A DNA stretch of 64,000 nt from the NCBI GenBank assembly GCA_964538505.1, contig CAZIDY010000005.1, forward strand, positions 1 to 64,000, written 5' to 3'. The translations under genes were made by a program, and so were the position numbers. Shown here piece by piece: positions 31,201-40,111 of the stretch. Within the stretch, counting starts at the first letter, position 1, and each line of letters opens with the position of its first letter. The notes beneath the pieces were generated by a model that saw only the letters and a program-made list of their open reading frames with translations, searched no databases and had not been told where the DNA came from. Origin of the DNA: Zeimonas sp964538505. GTDB taxonomy: Bacteria; Pseudomonadota; Gammaproteobacteria; Burkholderiales; Burkholderiaceae_E.

Positions 31201-31480
31201 CGGCACGGTCGATCTCGTGCAGCGGGTCTGCACGGGGATTGAGATCACAGGCGACGTCTTGAGGTTCAGCCCCCGCTTGCCCGACGCCATGACGCGGCTC
31301 GATATGCGCATCCGATATCGCGGCCATACGCTCGATCTGAAGCTCACCGCCGGTGCACTCGAGGTGCGCTCGCACGAAAGCGACGCCGTACCCGTCCGTC
31401 TTCAGGTGAAAGACGACATTCGCCTACTTCCGAGCGGCAGCACGCAGGTCTTCCATCTCGGGACGCACCGTTCGGGATGA
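28289..31480 (+). CDS. Fused beta-phosphoglucomutase and GH65 disaccharide phosphorylase
   Basis: The 1063-residue protein joins two enzymes. Residues 1-250 form a HAD domain of the beta-phosphoglucomutase type (FDLDGVLTNT with the nucleophile and acid Asp at about 21 and 23, then VVSSSRN, KPAPDMFLEAARRLG and VEDAIVGVAAGR). From about residue 255 there is a GH65 domain with the Glu acid in MGPDEFHE near residue 755 and a phosphate-site segment (SSHGSTLC). GH65 enzymes split trehalose, maltose or kojibiose with phosphate to give beta-glucose 1-phosphate, which the HAD domain would turn into glucose 6-phosphate. The actual sugar cannot be told. It is coupled by ATGA to pgk. Confidence 0.9.
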   Translation: MSGTGQVVTLSPRDYDAVLFDLDGVLTNTASVHAGAWKTLFDEFLTRRAAHAGEAFVPFDDETDYRLHVDGKPRLDGVTDFLASRGIALPSGTPQDADDADTVQALARRKDAFFLRHIEEHGVERYEAAVDLVKALRAQDIKTAVVSSSRNCKTVLEAAGIAQLFDTRVDGVELERLRLVGKPAPDMFLEAARRLGSDRDRTVIVEDAIVGVAAGRTGGFALVIGVDHVGQSQALREAGADVVVTSLAQICISAEPPSAWSFLYDDFDPAREGMREALCALGNGYFATRGAAAWSSADDVHYPGTYLAGGYNRLRTDVAGRTVENEGLVNFPNWLALGLAIDGGDWFDLRKVAILSYRQELDLRRGVLVRSIRFEDPSGRRSTLVERRIVSMAEMHLAGLELTLTAENWSGCLTVRSGIDGRVVNDGARLYRKFNKQHLEPVTSGSAGKDGVYLHVRTSQSNLQVAQAARMRAYVGENLVESERRSIGERGYVAQELDVELAQGESIVLEKLVALYTSRDHAISEPVVAARKAIERVGRFSTVFSRHALAWQHLWRRFDVHLAPSLGASALNVPMLLRLNIFHLLQSASINSIGLDIGIPARGWTGEAYEGHVFWDELFIFPTLNYRMPEITRSLLMYRYQRLDEAREAAKAAGYAGAMFPWQSGSDGQEQTQEVNLNPFSERWVPDNSYRQRHVSAAIAYNVWQYFQVTHDVEFLQYFGAELILEVARFWSSIATFNERRGRYEIRGVMGPDEFHEAYPDAPVPGLDNNAYTNVMAVWVLCRALDVLELLPDLRRAELAERLQLTADETARWDDVSRRMYLPFHGDGIISQFEGYERLEELDWERYRLRYGNIQRLELILEAENDSANRYKASKQADVLMLFYVFSADELRELFGRLGYELAPEAIPRNVDYYDRRSSHGSTLCRVVHAWVLARSDRKRAKKYFAEALQSDVADIQQGTTAEGVHLGAMGGTVDLVQRVCTGIEITGDVLRFSPRLPDAMTRLDMRIRYRGHTLDLKLTAGALEVRSHESDAVPVRLQVKDDIRLLPSGSTQVFHLGTHRSG

Positions 31481-31567
31481 AGCGTCGACGTCGCCGGTGA
31501 GGTGCATTCCGAGATCACCTTGCAGCGTGGACCCGGGGAGACAATCGCACTGCCCGGCAAACATGGC

Positions 31568-31819
31568 TTACTTTTTGGCGGCGGATGGAGCGGGGATAGG
31601 GCCCGGATGGGCTTCGGCTCTGCGAGATGTCGTGCGCGTATCAGAACGTCGGGCGGCCGATTCCCGCTGCGCTTTGTGGCGCCGCTCTTCGTGGACGTCG
31701 GCACTGTCAATAGCAATTGGATCGCTGGCTGGAAAGGTCTCTTCCAGCGCCCTGTCCAGTTCGCGTTCAAGTGGATCAGGCTCCGCGTAGATGCGTCTTC
31801 GCCGTCGCTTGTTTGTCAT
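31568..31819 (-). CDS. Small basic protein with ETFPASDP motif
   Basis: The 83-residue protein starts very basic (MTNKRRRRRIY) and contains ELDRALEETFPASDPIAI, a motif found in many short uncharacterised proteobacterial proteins. The ATG at 31819 is preceded by AAAGGGA. It probably belongs to a family of small cytoplasmic stress-related proteins, function unknown. It lies downstream of ftsH in the same orientation, about 105 bases away. Confidence 0.65.
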   Translation of the reverse strand: MTNKRRRRRIYAEPDPLERELDRALEETFPASDPIAIDSADVHEERRHKAQRESAARRSDTRTTSRRAEAHPGPIPAPSAAKK

Positions 31820-31924
31820 GAGATCCCTTTTGTCGGAATATGGGCGTGTAAGCGCTCGGCCCGGATCTGACCGGTGTCGACAAGTCAAGCCGAGGGTGAA
31901 CCCGGTGTGCCGGGAAACGCCTGC

Positions 31925-33823
31925 TCAAGCGGTTTGCCGCTGCGCCGGCTGCTCCGCACTCTCCGGAGACCCGACCGCGCCTGTCAACTCGCGCAGATTC
32001 TGTTCGTCCAGCGTTTCCTTCTCCAGCAGCAGCGCCGCCCCCCGGTCCAGAATCGACCGATGCGCTGCGAGAACCCGCATTGCGTTCGCGAACGCCGCAT
32101 CGAGAATCGCCTTGACAGCGCGGTCGATCTCCCGCGCAACCTCCTCGCTGAAATCGTGTCGGCGACTCATCCCTTGGGGAATGTCCAGGAAGCGTGCGCC
32201 TTCCCCTTCGTACGATACGTGCCCGAGCTTCGCTTCCATCCCGTAGCGCATGGCCATGCTACGGGCAATGTCGGTGGCCTTCGCCAGATCGTCCGCCGCT
32301 CCGGTGGAAAGGTGGCCGAAGACCAGATGCTCGGACGCGCGTCCGCCGAGCAGAACGGCCATCTTGTTCTCGAGCTCTTCCCGAGTCATGAGAAACCGGT
32401 CCTCGGTGGGTCGCTGAATGGTGTAACCCAGCGCGCCGATACCGCGTGGAATGATGGAGATCTTGTGCACCCGGTCCACCCCGGGCAGCGAGAGGGCGAC
32501 GAGTGCATGCCCCATCTCGTGGTATGCGACAACCTTGCGCTCGAGCGGGTTCAGCAGCCGGTTTCGTTTCTCGAGGCCGGCGACAATACGCTCGATCGCC
32601 GCCGTGAAATCGTCGAGTCCTGCCGCATCTGCACCTCGTCGCGTAGCGAGTAGCGCCGCTTCGTTGACGAGATTGGCCAGATCCGCGCCGCTGAAGCCCG
32701 GTGTGAGCGCGGCGATCTTCTCCGGATCGGCGTCGGAGGCGAGTTTCACCTTCTTCAGGTGCACGTCGAGGATCTGCACGCGACCCTTGCGGTCGGGTCG
32801 GTCGACGAGCACCTGGCGGTCGAAGCGACCTGCTCGCAACAGTGCCGGATCAAGTATCTCGGGACGGTTGGTGGCGGCGAGCAGCACGACCCCCGCACTC
32901 GTGTCGAATCCATCCATCTCCGAGAGGAGCTGGTTGAGCGTCTGTTCCTTCTCGTCGTGCCCACCCATCGGGTAAGCGCCACGCGCGCGCCCCAGCGCGT
33001 CGAGTTCGTCGATGAAGATGATGGCCGGGGCCTGCTTGCGCGCCTGCTCGAACAGATCGCGAACCCGTGCTGCGCCCACGCCTACGAACATCTCGACGAA
33101 TTCCGAGCCACTGATCGAGAAGAACGGCACACCGGCCTGCCCGGCCACGGCGCGCGCGAGAAGCGTCTTGCCGGTGCCCGGTGGACCCACGAGCAGAACG
33201 CCCTTGGGAACGCGACCGCCCAAGCGCCCGTACCGCGCGGGATCCTTGAGAAAGCCGATTACTTCCTGCAGTTCCTCCTTCGCTTCGTCCACCCCTGCCA
33301 CGTCGTCGAATGTAACTTTGGTATCGGTCTCCATGTACACCTTGGCCTTGCTCTTGCCGACCGACATGAATCCCCCCATGCCTTGCGAGCCGGCCATGCG
33401 TTTGATGAGGAAGCTCCACAGGGCAAAGAAGACGAGCGCCGGAATCACCCAGGAAAGGAGCGCAGGCAGCCACTTGCTTTCGACACGACCCGCAAACGGT
33501 ACTTTCGCCGCTTCCAGGTCGCCCACCAGCGCACGGTCATCCACCCGCACCGTGGTGAACGGGTGCGGTCCTTTCGATAGCGTTGCAAGGCGCTCGGCGG
33601 TCTTGGGCGACAGATCTTCCCCAGCGCCGTCGTTCGAGAGCGTTCCCGTGATCACGGCCTCGCCGAGCGCAACCTCCGTGATCTTCCCCGAGCGCAGGAA
33701 CGACTTGAAATCGCTGTAGGGCAGATTGTCGACGTGCGGCGGCGCGAGATAGTCCTGCAGCGCGACGATCAGCAGCAACGCCGCGAACAAATACCAGATC
33801 GAAAACTGCTGTTTCTTTTCCAT
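31925..33823 (-). CDS. ftsH: ATP-dependent zinc metalloprotease FtsH
   Basis: The 632-residue protein has two N-terminal membrane segments around a periplasmic domain, an AAA+ module (GPPGTGKTLLARAVAG, then IIFIDELDALGRARG) and the zinc protease motif HEMGH. It extracts and degrades membrane and some soluble proteins. The gene is isolated and sits in an accessory region, whereas housekeeping ftsH usually lies beside rlmE and folP, so this is probably an additional stress-linked copy. Confidence 0.95.
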   Translation of the reverse strand: MEKKQQFSIWYLFAALLLIVALQDYLAPPHVDNLPYSDFKSFLRSGKITEVALGEAVITGTLSNDGAGEDLSPKTAERLATLSKGPHPFTTVRVDDRALVGDLEAAKVPFAGRVESKWLPALLSWVIPALVFFALWSFLIKRMAGSQGMGGFMSVGKSKAKVYMETDTKVTFDDVAGVDEAKEELQEVIGFLKDPARYGRLGGRVPKGVLLVGPPGTGKTLLARAVAGQAGVPFFSISGSEFVEMFVGVGAARVRDLFEQARKQAPAIIFIDELDALGRARGAYPMGGHDEKEQTLNQLLSEMDGFDTSAGVVLLAATNRPEILDPALLRAGRFDRQVLVDRPDRKGRVQILDVHLKKVKLASDADPEKIAALTPGFSGADLANLVNEAALLATRRGADAAGLDDFTAAIERIVAGLEKRNRLLNPLERKVVAYHEMGHALVALSLPGVDRVHKISIIPRGIGALGYTIQRPTEDRFLMTREELENKMAVLLGGRASEHLVFGHLSTGAADDLAKATDIARSMAMRYGMEAKLGHVSYEGEGARFLDIPQGMSRRHDFSEEVAREIDRAVKAILDAAFANAMRVLAAHRSILDRGAALLLEKETLDEQNLRELTGAVGSPESAEQPAQRQTA

Positions 33824-33887
33824 GGCTCACCTGTCCGCGCTCAGCGGTCGAAACTGAATCCGGTCGTTGGGCAGCTACCTGAAGGAA

Positions 33888-33933
33888 ATGTAATCGTCGT
33901 GAAACATTGCCGTTGGGGATGCATCACTACAGT
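33888..33933 (+). promoter_or_regulatory. Shared-motif promoter of DUF4148-like gene
   Basis: ATGTAAT (33888-33894) is followed after 34 bases by TACAGT (33928-33933). The block GTTGGGGATGCA between them is the same as in the promoter at 16822. The DUF4148-like ATG is 78 bases after the -10 hexamer. Confidence 0.65.
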
Positions 33934-34010
33934 GATAGCCGTGATGCACGAAAACGCATCGCTCGCAGCAGCAGACGCTGCGAACCACGAAACCTGAAAG
34001 GAGTAGCGAA

Positions 34011-34346
34011 ATGTCCTCGAAAGCCTTGTTGTTCGCCGCAGCGGTGTTGTCGGTGAGCGTGCCCGCCTTCGCCGATAGCGGCGTCGAGTTCGTGAACAAC
34101 GAGATCGGCTACCAGTTCGTCCATGTGACCCCGAGCAAGACGACGCGCGCGCAAGTGATCGCCGATTTGCAGGCTGCGCAGAACGCGGGGAGTATTCCGC
34201 TCTCGTTCGAGTTTCCGGGCGCGGAGAAGCCGATCGCATCGACGTTGACCCGCGAGCAGGTACAGCGCGCCGCTGCCGGCCAAAGCAGGGGCGAGCATGA
34301 GGCGAAACACCGCCTCTACGGACCGGTGCACGCACTCGGCTCCTGA
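34011..34346 (+). CDS. Small secreted DUF4148-like protein
   Basis: The 111-residue protein has a signal peptide (LLFAAAVLSVSVPAFA) and a central TRAQVIADLQAAQNAGSIP segment like DUF4148, a family of short exported proteins common in Burkholderiales with no known function. AAAGGAG precedes the ATG. A truncated paralogue with the same promoter lies at 16943-17134. Confidence 0.8.
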   Translation: MSSKALLFAAAVLSVSVPAFADSGVEFVNNEIGYQFVHVTPSKTTRAQVIADLQAAQNAGSIPLSFEFPGAEKPIASTLTREQVQRAAAGQSRGEHEAKHRLYGPVHALGS

Positions 34347-34374
34347 ATAGCGCTTCGGTCGCTGCGCCAGGCAT

Positions 34375-36012
34375 TCAGAGCTCTCTCGAACGCAGAGCGA
34401 GCACTGCCCACGCAAGGCCCAGCGCAGCGGCAGCAACGAAGCCGACGATGCCGAGCACCGGGAGGCCTTCCCAATGTGGGCCCGCATGGGACGCGAGAAG
34501 AAGCGCCGAGCCGACGACGATCGAAGCGATGATCATCGCGAAGGCGAGCCGATTGCTCGCTTGCAGCAAGTGGCGCTCGACGGACCGGCCGCTCTGGTGG
34601 CGAATATCGAACAGCGGTTCGCCGCGTTCGAGGCGACCGGCGAGGCGGCGAAGTGCGATCGGCGCCTCATCGGTAAGTTCGCGGACCGTCACGAGCGACC
34701 GGTACAACTTCGCAAACTGCGCTGCGCCGGCTTCGGGCCGCAACGCGCGCGCGACGAGTCGGCCGCTATACGCCTGGAAGGCCGCAAGCGAACTGAACTG
34801 CGGATCGAGCCGCTGAACGAGGCTTTCCAGCTCCGCGAACGCGCGCATCAGCAGCGTCGTCTCGCGCAACAGCCGGATATGATGCCTGCGACCCAGCCCA
34901 ATGAACTCGTGAATGATGGCGCCGAACGAATGGCGCCCCGCTCCCGAGGCGCGATAGTAGCGATCGAGCGCAGCGGAGAGGTCGCTGACGAATGCTGCGC
35001 GGTCCAGTTCGGCGCTGGCACCCCCCATGCCGATATAGGCGCTTGCCACCCAATCCGGATCGCGCGCCATCACAGCGAGAAACAGCTGCCGCAGGCTCTC
35101 TTGCACGCGGGGCGACAACTCGCCGATCGCACCGAAATCATGAAAGCACAGCCGACCATCGGGCAGAACGAAGACGTTCCCCGGATGCGGGTCCGCATGG
35201 AAGACGCCCTGCTCGAAGACCTGAGCCAGAAAGACGCGCATGAGCGACTGGGCCAGGGCGCGCGGATCCTCGCTCGCGCCGTGAGGCGCATCGGCTCGCT
35301 GACCGGTACTGTGCTCCATGGTGAGCACGCGACGGGTGGTGGCGTGCCAGAAAATCCGGGGCACGTACACGAGGGGCTCGCCGCGGTTGAGCTCCGCGAA
35401 GCGCTCGGCATTGCGCGCCTCCTGCTCGAAGTCCAGCTCGCCTCGCAGCGTGACGGAGAACTCGTCCACCAGCTCCGCCAGATTCAGTGCGCGAAGAGCG
35501 GGAAGCAATCCGGAGAGCATGCGCACGAGCCGCTTCAGGACGGCAATGTCGGCCTCGACGGTCCGCTCGAGATCGGGGCGCTGCACCTTGACGATCACGT
35601 CCGTTCCGTCGGGCAGCACTGCGCAGTGCACCTGCGCCATCGATGCCGCAGCCATCGGTTCGTCCTTGAAACGGCTAAACAACTCGCCGATCGTGCGCCC
35701 GGTCTCGTCTTCGATGATCCGTCTTGAAACTTCGGCCGGGAACGATCCGACTCGGTCCTGCAGCCCGCGCAACTCCGCCACGAACGCGTCCGGGAAGAGA
35801 TCCTCGCGCTGCGAGAGCATCTGGCCGAACTTGACGAAAGTCGGCCCCAGCTCCTCGAGCGCCTCGCGCAGGCGGGTTGCGTCGCTTGCCGACCTCGAGG
35901 AGCGATCGCCTCGGTCGGCCCGGAAGCCGAGTTGCTCGGCGTAGTGTCTCCAACCTTTGGCGACCGCTACCCGCGCGATCTCCCGAAGGCGGGCCAGTTC
36001 GCCCGCATTCAT
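34375..36012 (-). CDS. ubiB: UbiB/ABC1-family atypical kinase
   Basis: The 545-residue protein has the ABC1 kinase features: KFGQMLSQREDLFPD near the start, AAASMAQVHCAVLPDG in place of a P-loop, VIVKVQRPDLERTVEAD, the catalytic segment (FHADPHPGNVFVLPDG) and the metal Asp in HDFGAIGEL. Two hydrophobic helices close the C-terminus. UbiB proteins support ubiquinone synthesis or handling at the membrane. It is the last gene of the nine-gene operon, 27 bases after the DUF5676 gene, and is probably an extra copy since no other ubi genes are near. Confidence 0.88.
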   Translation of the reverse strand: MNAGELARLREIARVAVAKGWRHYAEQLGFRADRGDRSSRSASDATRLREALEELGPTFVKFGQMLSQREDLFPDAFVAELRGLQDRVGSFPAEVSRRIIEDETGRTIGELFSRFKDEPMAAASMAQVHCAVLPDGTDVIVKVQRPDLERTVEADIAVLKRLVRMLSGLLPALRALNLAELVDEFSVTLRGELDFEQEARNAERFAELNRGEPLVYVPRIFWHATTRRVLTMEHSTGQRADAPHGASEDPRALAQSLMRVFLAQVFEQGVFHADPHPGNVFVLPDGRLCFHDFGAIGELSPRVQESLRQLFLAVMARDPDWVASAYIGMGGASAELDRAAFVSDLSAALDRYYRASGAGRHSFGAIIHEFIGLGRRHHIRLLRETTLLMRAFAELESLVQRLDPQFSSLAAFQAYSGRLVARALRPEAGAAQFAKLYRSLVTVRELTDEAPIALRRLAGRLERGEPLFDIRHQSGRSVERHLLQASNRLAFAMIIASIVVGSALLLASHAGPHWEGLPVLGIVGFVAAAALGLAWAVLALRSREL

Positions 36013-36039
36013 TCGTACATTCCAGGCGCTCCGCGGCGG

Positions 36040-36300
36040 CTACACATTCAGCCGCGAAGCCAGCCAGTTGTAGAAGGCGCCGAGCGCGAGCCCCGAGATC
36101 GCCAGGACGACGATTGCATAGAGAAAGCCGCCCCAGGTGAACGCGCGCGGCCGCATCATGGTCGTGAAGTCGAGCCCGTGGAAAAGGCTGTTCATCCACG
36201 TCAGCGAGGCTTGTGGCGCCAGTGTCCAGATCAGCGCGCAGGCGAAATAGAAGACTGCGACCGTGATGGCAAGCGTGGATCCGGCGCGAAGCGGGGTCAT
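36040..36300 (-). CDS. DUF5676 family small membrane protein
   Basis: The 86-residue protein has two hydrophobic helices and the pattern LAPQASLTWMNSLFHGLDF, matching DUF5676 membrane proteins, which often accompany copper or heavy-metal genes. Its ATG overlaps the PRPP synthetase stop by four bases. Function unknown. Confidence 0.8.
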   Translation of the reverse strand: MTPLRAGSTLAITVAVFYFACALIWTLAPQASLTWMNSLFHGLDFTTMMRPRAFTWGGFLYAIVVLAISGLALGAFYNWLASRLNV

Positions 36301-37208
36301 GGCGAGATCTCCCGGAACGAGGTCGGCATCAGAGCGCGCACGCCGTCGGCGATCGCAGCACTGAGTTCGATGCGATTCGACGGATGGGCGATCGTGTCGC
36401 AACTGACGATCGTTCCCGCGCCAGCGCGCCTGAGGTCGTCGAACGCAGCACCGGCGAAGATCGCATGAACGCCCACGCACACGGGCGGCTCAGTCATCGC
36501 CTGCCGCAGGTGACGAACCGTTTCGATCATCGTCCGGGCGGTCGACACGATGTCGTCGACCAGCACCGGGGTGTGGCTGCGCCATCGGGCGACATCCGGC
36601 ACCGACACCTCCACGTCGCGATCGCCGCGACGCGTCTTCTCGAGCACGGTGAACGGCACGCCGGCGCGCTGCGCGACATCGGCCACCCACTGATTGCTTT
36701 CCTCGTCGGGACCCACGAGAAGGGGCCGCTCGACCTCGGAACCGACCCAGCGGGCAATGCTGTCGGCAGCATGCACGACGCGAGTCGGGATCGTGTATAC
36801 CTCGGACAGCTCCTTGATCCGATGCAGGTGCGGATCGACCGTAACGAGCCAGTCGAACCGGCGCGAAATCCATTCGGCAAAATGTCGTGTACTGATCGTT
36901 TCGCCGGGGTGAAAGCGGTGGTCCTGGCGCATATAGGCAAGGTACGGCGCCACCAGGCCGATCGAGCGCGCCCCGCTGTCGCGCGCCGCTGAGGCAAGCA
37001 GCAGCAGCGCCACGAGCTTGTCGTCCGGTCGGTCGAGCGTGCATACGATCAGCGCATGGCGATGCTCGAGCGGAGACTCCACCCGGACGTGCGATTCACC
37101 GTCCGGAAAGCGTCGCACGCTGGCAGCGCCTCGATCGAAGCTAAGCACAGCGGCAAGCGCATCGGCCACGCGCTCGTTACCCGGCATCGCCAGAATGACC
37201 GGGTTCAT
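36297..37208 (-). CDS. prs: Ribose-phosphate pyrophosphokinase family protein
   Basis: The 303-residue protein has the PRPP synthetase layout: RRFPDGESHVRVE, the LVAPYLAYMRQDHRFHPGE loop, VDPHLHRI and the PRPP-binding loop PVLVDDIVSTARTM. The known reaction is ribose 5-phosphate plus ATP to PRPP plus AMP. It overlaps the AMP phosphorylase gene by four bases, so it may work with that enzyme, for example on ribose phosphates released from nucleotides (inference). It is shorter and more divergent than housekeeping Prs. Confidence 0.85.
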   Translation of the reverse strand: MNPVILAMPGNERVADALAAVLSFDRGAASVRRFPDGESHVRVESPLEHRHALIVCTLDRPDDKLVALLLLASAARDSGARSIGLVAPYLAYMRQDHRFHPGETISTRHFAEWISRRFDWLVTVDPHLHRIKELSEVYTIPTRVVHAADSIARWVGSEVERPLLVGPDEESNQWVADVAQRAGVPFTVLEKTRRGDRDVEVSVPDVARWRSHTPVLVDDIVSTARTMIETVRHLRQAMTEPPVCVGVHAIFAGAAFDDLRRAGAGTIVSCDTIAHPSNRIELSAAIADGVRALMPTSFREISP

Positions 37209-38746
37209 GGTGCCTCCACTGGGCCGAGCGAGACGACCGGATGCGAGGCGAGGTACCGCTTCGCGTAGGCCAGCTCCCCAGGTGCTCGCGCATGCAGCGT
37301 GAGCAGCGGCGTATCGCGCTGCACGAGGTCACCGAGTCGGACATGCAGCTCCAGACCGGCCACCGGAACATTCGGCGCTCCCGCCAGTTTCGCGACGCGG
37401 GCGAGCCGGCGGCAATCGATGGCGGTGATGCGTCCGACCCGACCCGCCGGTATCGGGTCGATCAACGGCGCGACATCGGGCTCGCGAAACGCGCCTTGTG
37501 CCTGGCAGATCGCACGGAACTTCGCCCATGCCGCACCGCTGTCGAGCAGGCTGGATGCTCGTGCTTCGCCGGTTCCCGCGGGGCTGTCACCGCACAGTTC
37601 GAGCACCTCGGCGGCCAGCTTCAGCGCCCGACTGCGCAAGTCCGCCGGTGCATCGGGGCTGCGACGCAACACCGCGAGGACGTCGCGCGCCTCGAGTGCC
37701 GGCCCGATTCCCCGACCGACCGGCTGATTGCCATCGGTACGCTGCACGCTTGTCTGCAGCCCGAAAGCGGCGGCAACCTGCTCGAGCAGCACCTGGAGCC
37801 GATCCGCGTCGCTGGCGCTGCGCACCTTTGCCGTCGGACCGACGGGCATGTCGATCAGGACGTGGCTCGCACCGGCGGCGATCTTCTTCGACAACACGGA
37901 GGCGACAAGCTGCGCGTCGCCGTCGATGTCCAGCGGGCGTGCAACCCGGATCAGGATGTCGTCGGCCGGGCTCAGATTGATCGCGCCGCCCCAGACGAGG
38001 CAACCGCCTTCGCGGTCGACGACCTCGCGCATCTCGCGCGTGTCGAGGTCGACGCGGGTAAGCACGTCCATGACGTCGGCCGTGCCTGCCGGCGAAGTGA
38101 TCGCGCGCGACGACGTCTTGGGAATCGTCAGCCCGGCCGCAGCCACGATCGCGACCACGATCGGCGTGGTGCGGTTGCCGGGCAGACCGCCGACCGAGTG
38201 CTTGTCCGCGATCGGAGTCTTCCCCCACGAAAGGATGTCACCAGCGCCGACCATCGCCCGGGTGAGGTCGACGGTCTCCTCCAGAGACATGCGCCCGCCG
38301 GCGCACGCACTGAGGAACGCGGCGATGTGCACATCCGCGTAATTGCCCGAGGCGATATCGCCGACGACGGACGCGAACGCGCGAGCATCGAGGCGGTTGC
38401 CGTAGATCTTGGAGCGCAACGCACTCAGCGAGTCGAGCGTGGGCGCGTGCGATACCCACACCGACTCCCGATCGCTCGCTTGCAGCGCCCGCCACGCGCT
38501 GGTTGATAGTCCCGCTTCATGCACACCGACGAGATCGGAGTCGACGACGTTCAGCGTAGCGACGATTCGCCGCTCGTGCAGCCTTACTTCGACGCGTGCC
38601 AGTGCAGTGAAGCCCTCGGCGCGGCAAACGTGGCAGTCGCGGTGCATGTAGACGACATGCTCGTCGTGCGTATCGATGCCGAGGGTTCGAAGACGCAACG
38701 CGTCCGACGAGGGCACGTCGACCGTATCGAGAGGCCGCACGCTCAC
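37205..38746 (-). CDS. AMP (nucleoside monophosphate) phosphorylase-type enzyme
   Basis: The 513-residue protein belongs to the thymidine phosphorylase superfamily, but an extra N-terminal domain of about 85 residues and the motifs DKHSVGGLPGN (181-191) and SSRAITSPAGTAD (212-224) match archaeal AMP phosphorylase rather than DeoA. The known archaeal enzyme splits AMP, CMP or UMP with phosphate into base and ribose 1,5-bisphosphate. The start is a GTG at 38746 overlapping the ribonuclease stop as GTGA. A RuBisCO or ribose-1,5-bisphosphate isomerase, the archaeal partners, is not seen in the window. Databases may label it putative thymidine phosphorylase. Confidence 0.82.
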   Translation of the reverse strand: MSVRPLDTVDVPSSDALRLRTLGIDTHDEHVVYMHRDCHVCRAEGFTALARVEVRLHERRIVATLNVVDSDLVGVHEAGLSTSAWRALQASDRESVWVSHAPTLDSLSALRSKIYGNRLDARAFASVVGDIASGNYADVHIAAFLSACAGGRMSLEETVDLTRAMVGAGDILSWGKTPIADKHSVGGLPGNRTTPIVVAIVAAAGLTIPKTSSRAITSPAGTADVMDVLTRVDLDTREMREVVDREGGCLVWGGAINLSPADDILIRVARPLDIDGDAQLVASVLSKKIAAGASHVLIDMPVGPTAKVRSASDADRLQVLLEQVAAAFGLQTSVQRTDGNQPVGRGIGPALEARDVLAVLRRSPDAPADLRSRALKLAAEVLELCGDSPAGTGEARASSLLDSGAAWAKFRAICQAQGAFREPDVAPLIDPIPAGRVGRITAIDCRRLARVAKLAGAPNVPVAGLELHVRLGDLVQRDTPLLTLHARAPGELAYAKRYLASHPVVSLGPVEAP

Positions 38747-40107
38747 GATTCGACCTCGATCGTCTGGCCGAGCCGCGGCGCGTAGGCATCCCAGCCGAGT
38801 TCGCGTTCGATACGCTGGCGCAGCGTGTCGGCTGGCCCCGGTTCGCCATGGGTCAGGTATACCCGGCGCGGTGGACGCTGCGCGGTGGCGAGCCACTGGA
38901 CGATCTGACGGGCGTCGGCGTGCGCGGAAATGCCCTCCAGGCTCATCACCTCTGCACGCACGGGGATGTCCTGTCCGTGGATCCGGATGCTGCTCTCGCC
39001 AGCGACCATCCGTGCGCCGCGCGTTCCTGCCGCCTGGTACCCCGCAAAGACGACCGTGTTGCGGCGATCGGGCGCGAGTGTCTTCAGATGATGCAGGACG
39101 CGCCCCCCGGTGGCCATTCCACTGGCCGAGACGATTACGGCCGGATACGTCATCGCGTTGAGCGCACGCGATTCTTCGACGCTCCTCACCATCGTCGCCA
39201 CTTTGCACATGCCGGCGCACTCGGCGTCGGATAATCGATGCTCCGCTCGATGCCGGTGGTAAATGTCGGTCATGTCGATCGCCATCGGGCTGTTCAGAAA
39301 AACCGGAAGGTCGGGAATGGCGCGCCTTTGCTTCAGGCGATAGATCGCGTAGAGCAGCGACTGCGCGCGACCGACGGCGAAGGCCGGGATGAGCACGGTC
39401 CCGCCGCGTGCGGCCGTGCGTCGTATCGTGTCGCCGAGGACCGCCTCGACATCCTGCGCTTCGTGCAGGCGATCTCCATAAGTCGACTCGACGACCACGT
39501 AATCCGCCTTTCCGATCGGGGCCGGTGCATTCATGATCGGGTCATCGGGTCGACCGAGGTCGCCCGAGAACAGTACGGAGGTGGCGTTCGCCGAAAGCCG
39601 GACCGAGGCGGCGCCGAGAATGTGCCCCGCGCCCTGCAGCCGCACGCGAATGCCGGTCGCAATCTCTCGCTCCTCCTCGAACGGCAGCGCTCGGAACAGG
39701 CGTAGGGATCGCTGCGCATCGTCTTCCGTGTACAGCGGCAATGCGGGTCGGTGTTTCGACGTCTTGCGCCGATTGGCGTACTCGGCATCCTCTTCCTGCA
39801 GCCGCCCGCTGTCGCGCAGCAGGATCTCGCAAAGCTCGATGGTCGCCGGCGTCGCGAACACGGGGCCGGTGAAACCCCGCTTGAACAGAAGAGGAAGAGC
39901 TCCCGAATGATCGAGATGCGCGTGCGTCAGGACGACCGCTTCAAGCGCGCCCGGGTCGAACGGGAAAGGGTCCCAGTTCATCAACCGCAGGTTCTTGTAA
40001 CCCTGGAACAGACCGCAGTCGACGAGAACATTGCGGCCCCCGTGCGTCACCAGCGTCCGGGAGCCGGTGACCGTTCCGGCAGCGCCATGGAAAGCGAGTT
40101 GCATCAC
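38743..40107 (-). CDS. Metallo-beta-lactamase/beta-CASP RNA-processing exonuclease
   Basis: The 454-residue protein has the metal motif THAHLDHSG (61-69), further metal ligands (GAGHILGAAS, FSGDLGRPDDP), a beta-CASP domain and an RMMBL C-terminal segment ending near VYLTHGEPG. Family members (YsgA/CPSF-like) act as RNA endo- or exonucleases in the cytoplasm. The gene lies between the Rieske gene and the AMP phosphorylase gene with spacings of 4 and -4 bases, hinting that it supplies nucleotides from RNA (inference). Confidence 0.88.
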   Translation of the reverse strand: MMQLAFHGAAGTVTGSRTLVTHGGRNVLVDCGLFQGYKNLRLMNWDPFPFDPGALEAVVLTHAHLDHSGALPLLFKRGFTGPVFATPATIELCEILLRDSGRLQEEDAEYANRRKTSKHRPALPLYTEDDAQRSLRLFRALPFEEEREIATGIRVRLQGAGHILGAASVRLSANATSVLFSGDLGRPDDPIMNAPAPIGKADYVVVESTYGDRLHEAQDVEAVLGDTIRRTAARGGTVLIPAFAVGRAQSLLYAIYRLKQRRAIPDLPVFLNSPMAIDMTDIYHRHRAEHRLSDAECAGMCKVATMVRSVEESRALNAMTYPAVIVSASGMATGGRVLHHLKTLAPDRRNTVVFAGYQAAGTRGARMVAGESSIRIHGQDIPVRAEVMSLEGISAHADARQIVQWLATAQRPPRRVYLTHGEPGPADTLRQRIERELGWDAYAPRLGQTIEVES

Positions 40108-40111
40108 TACC

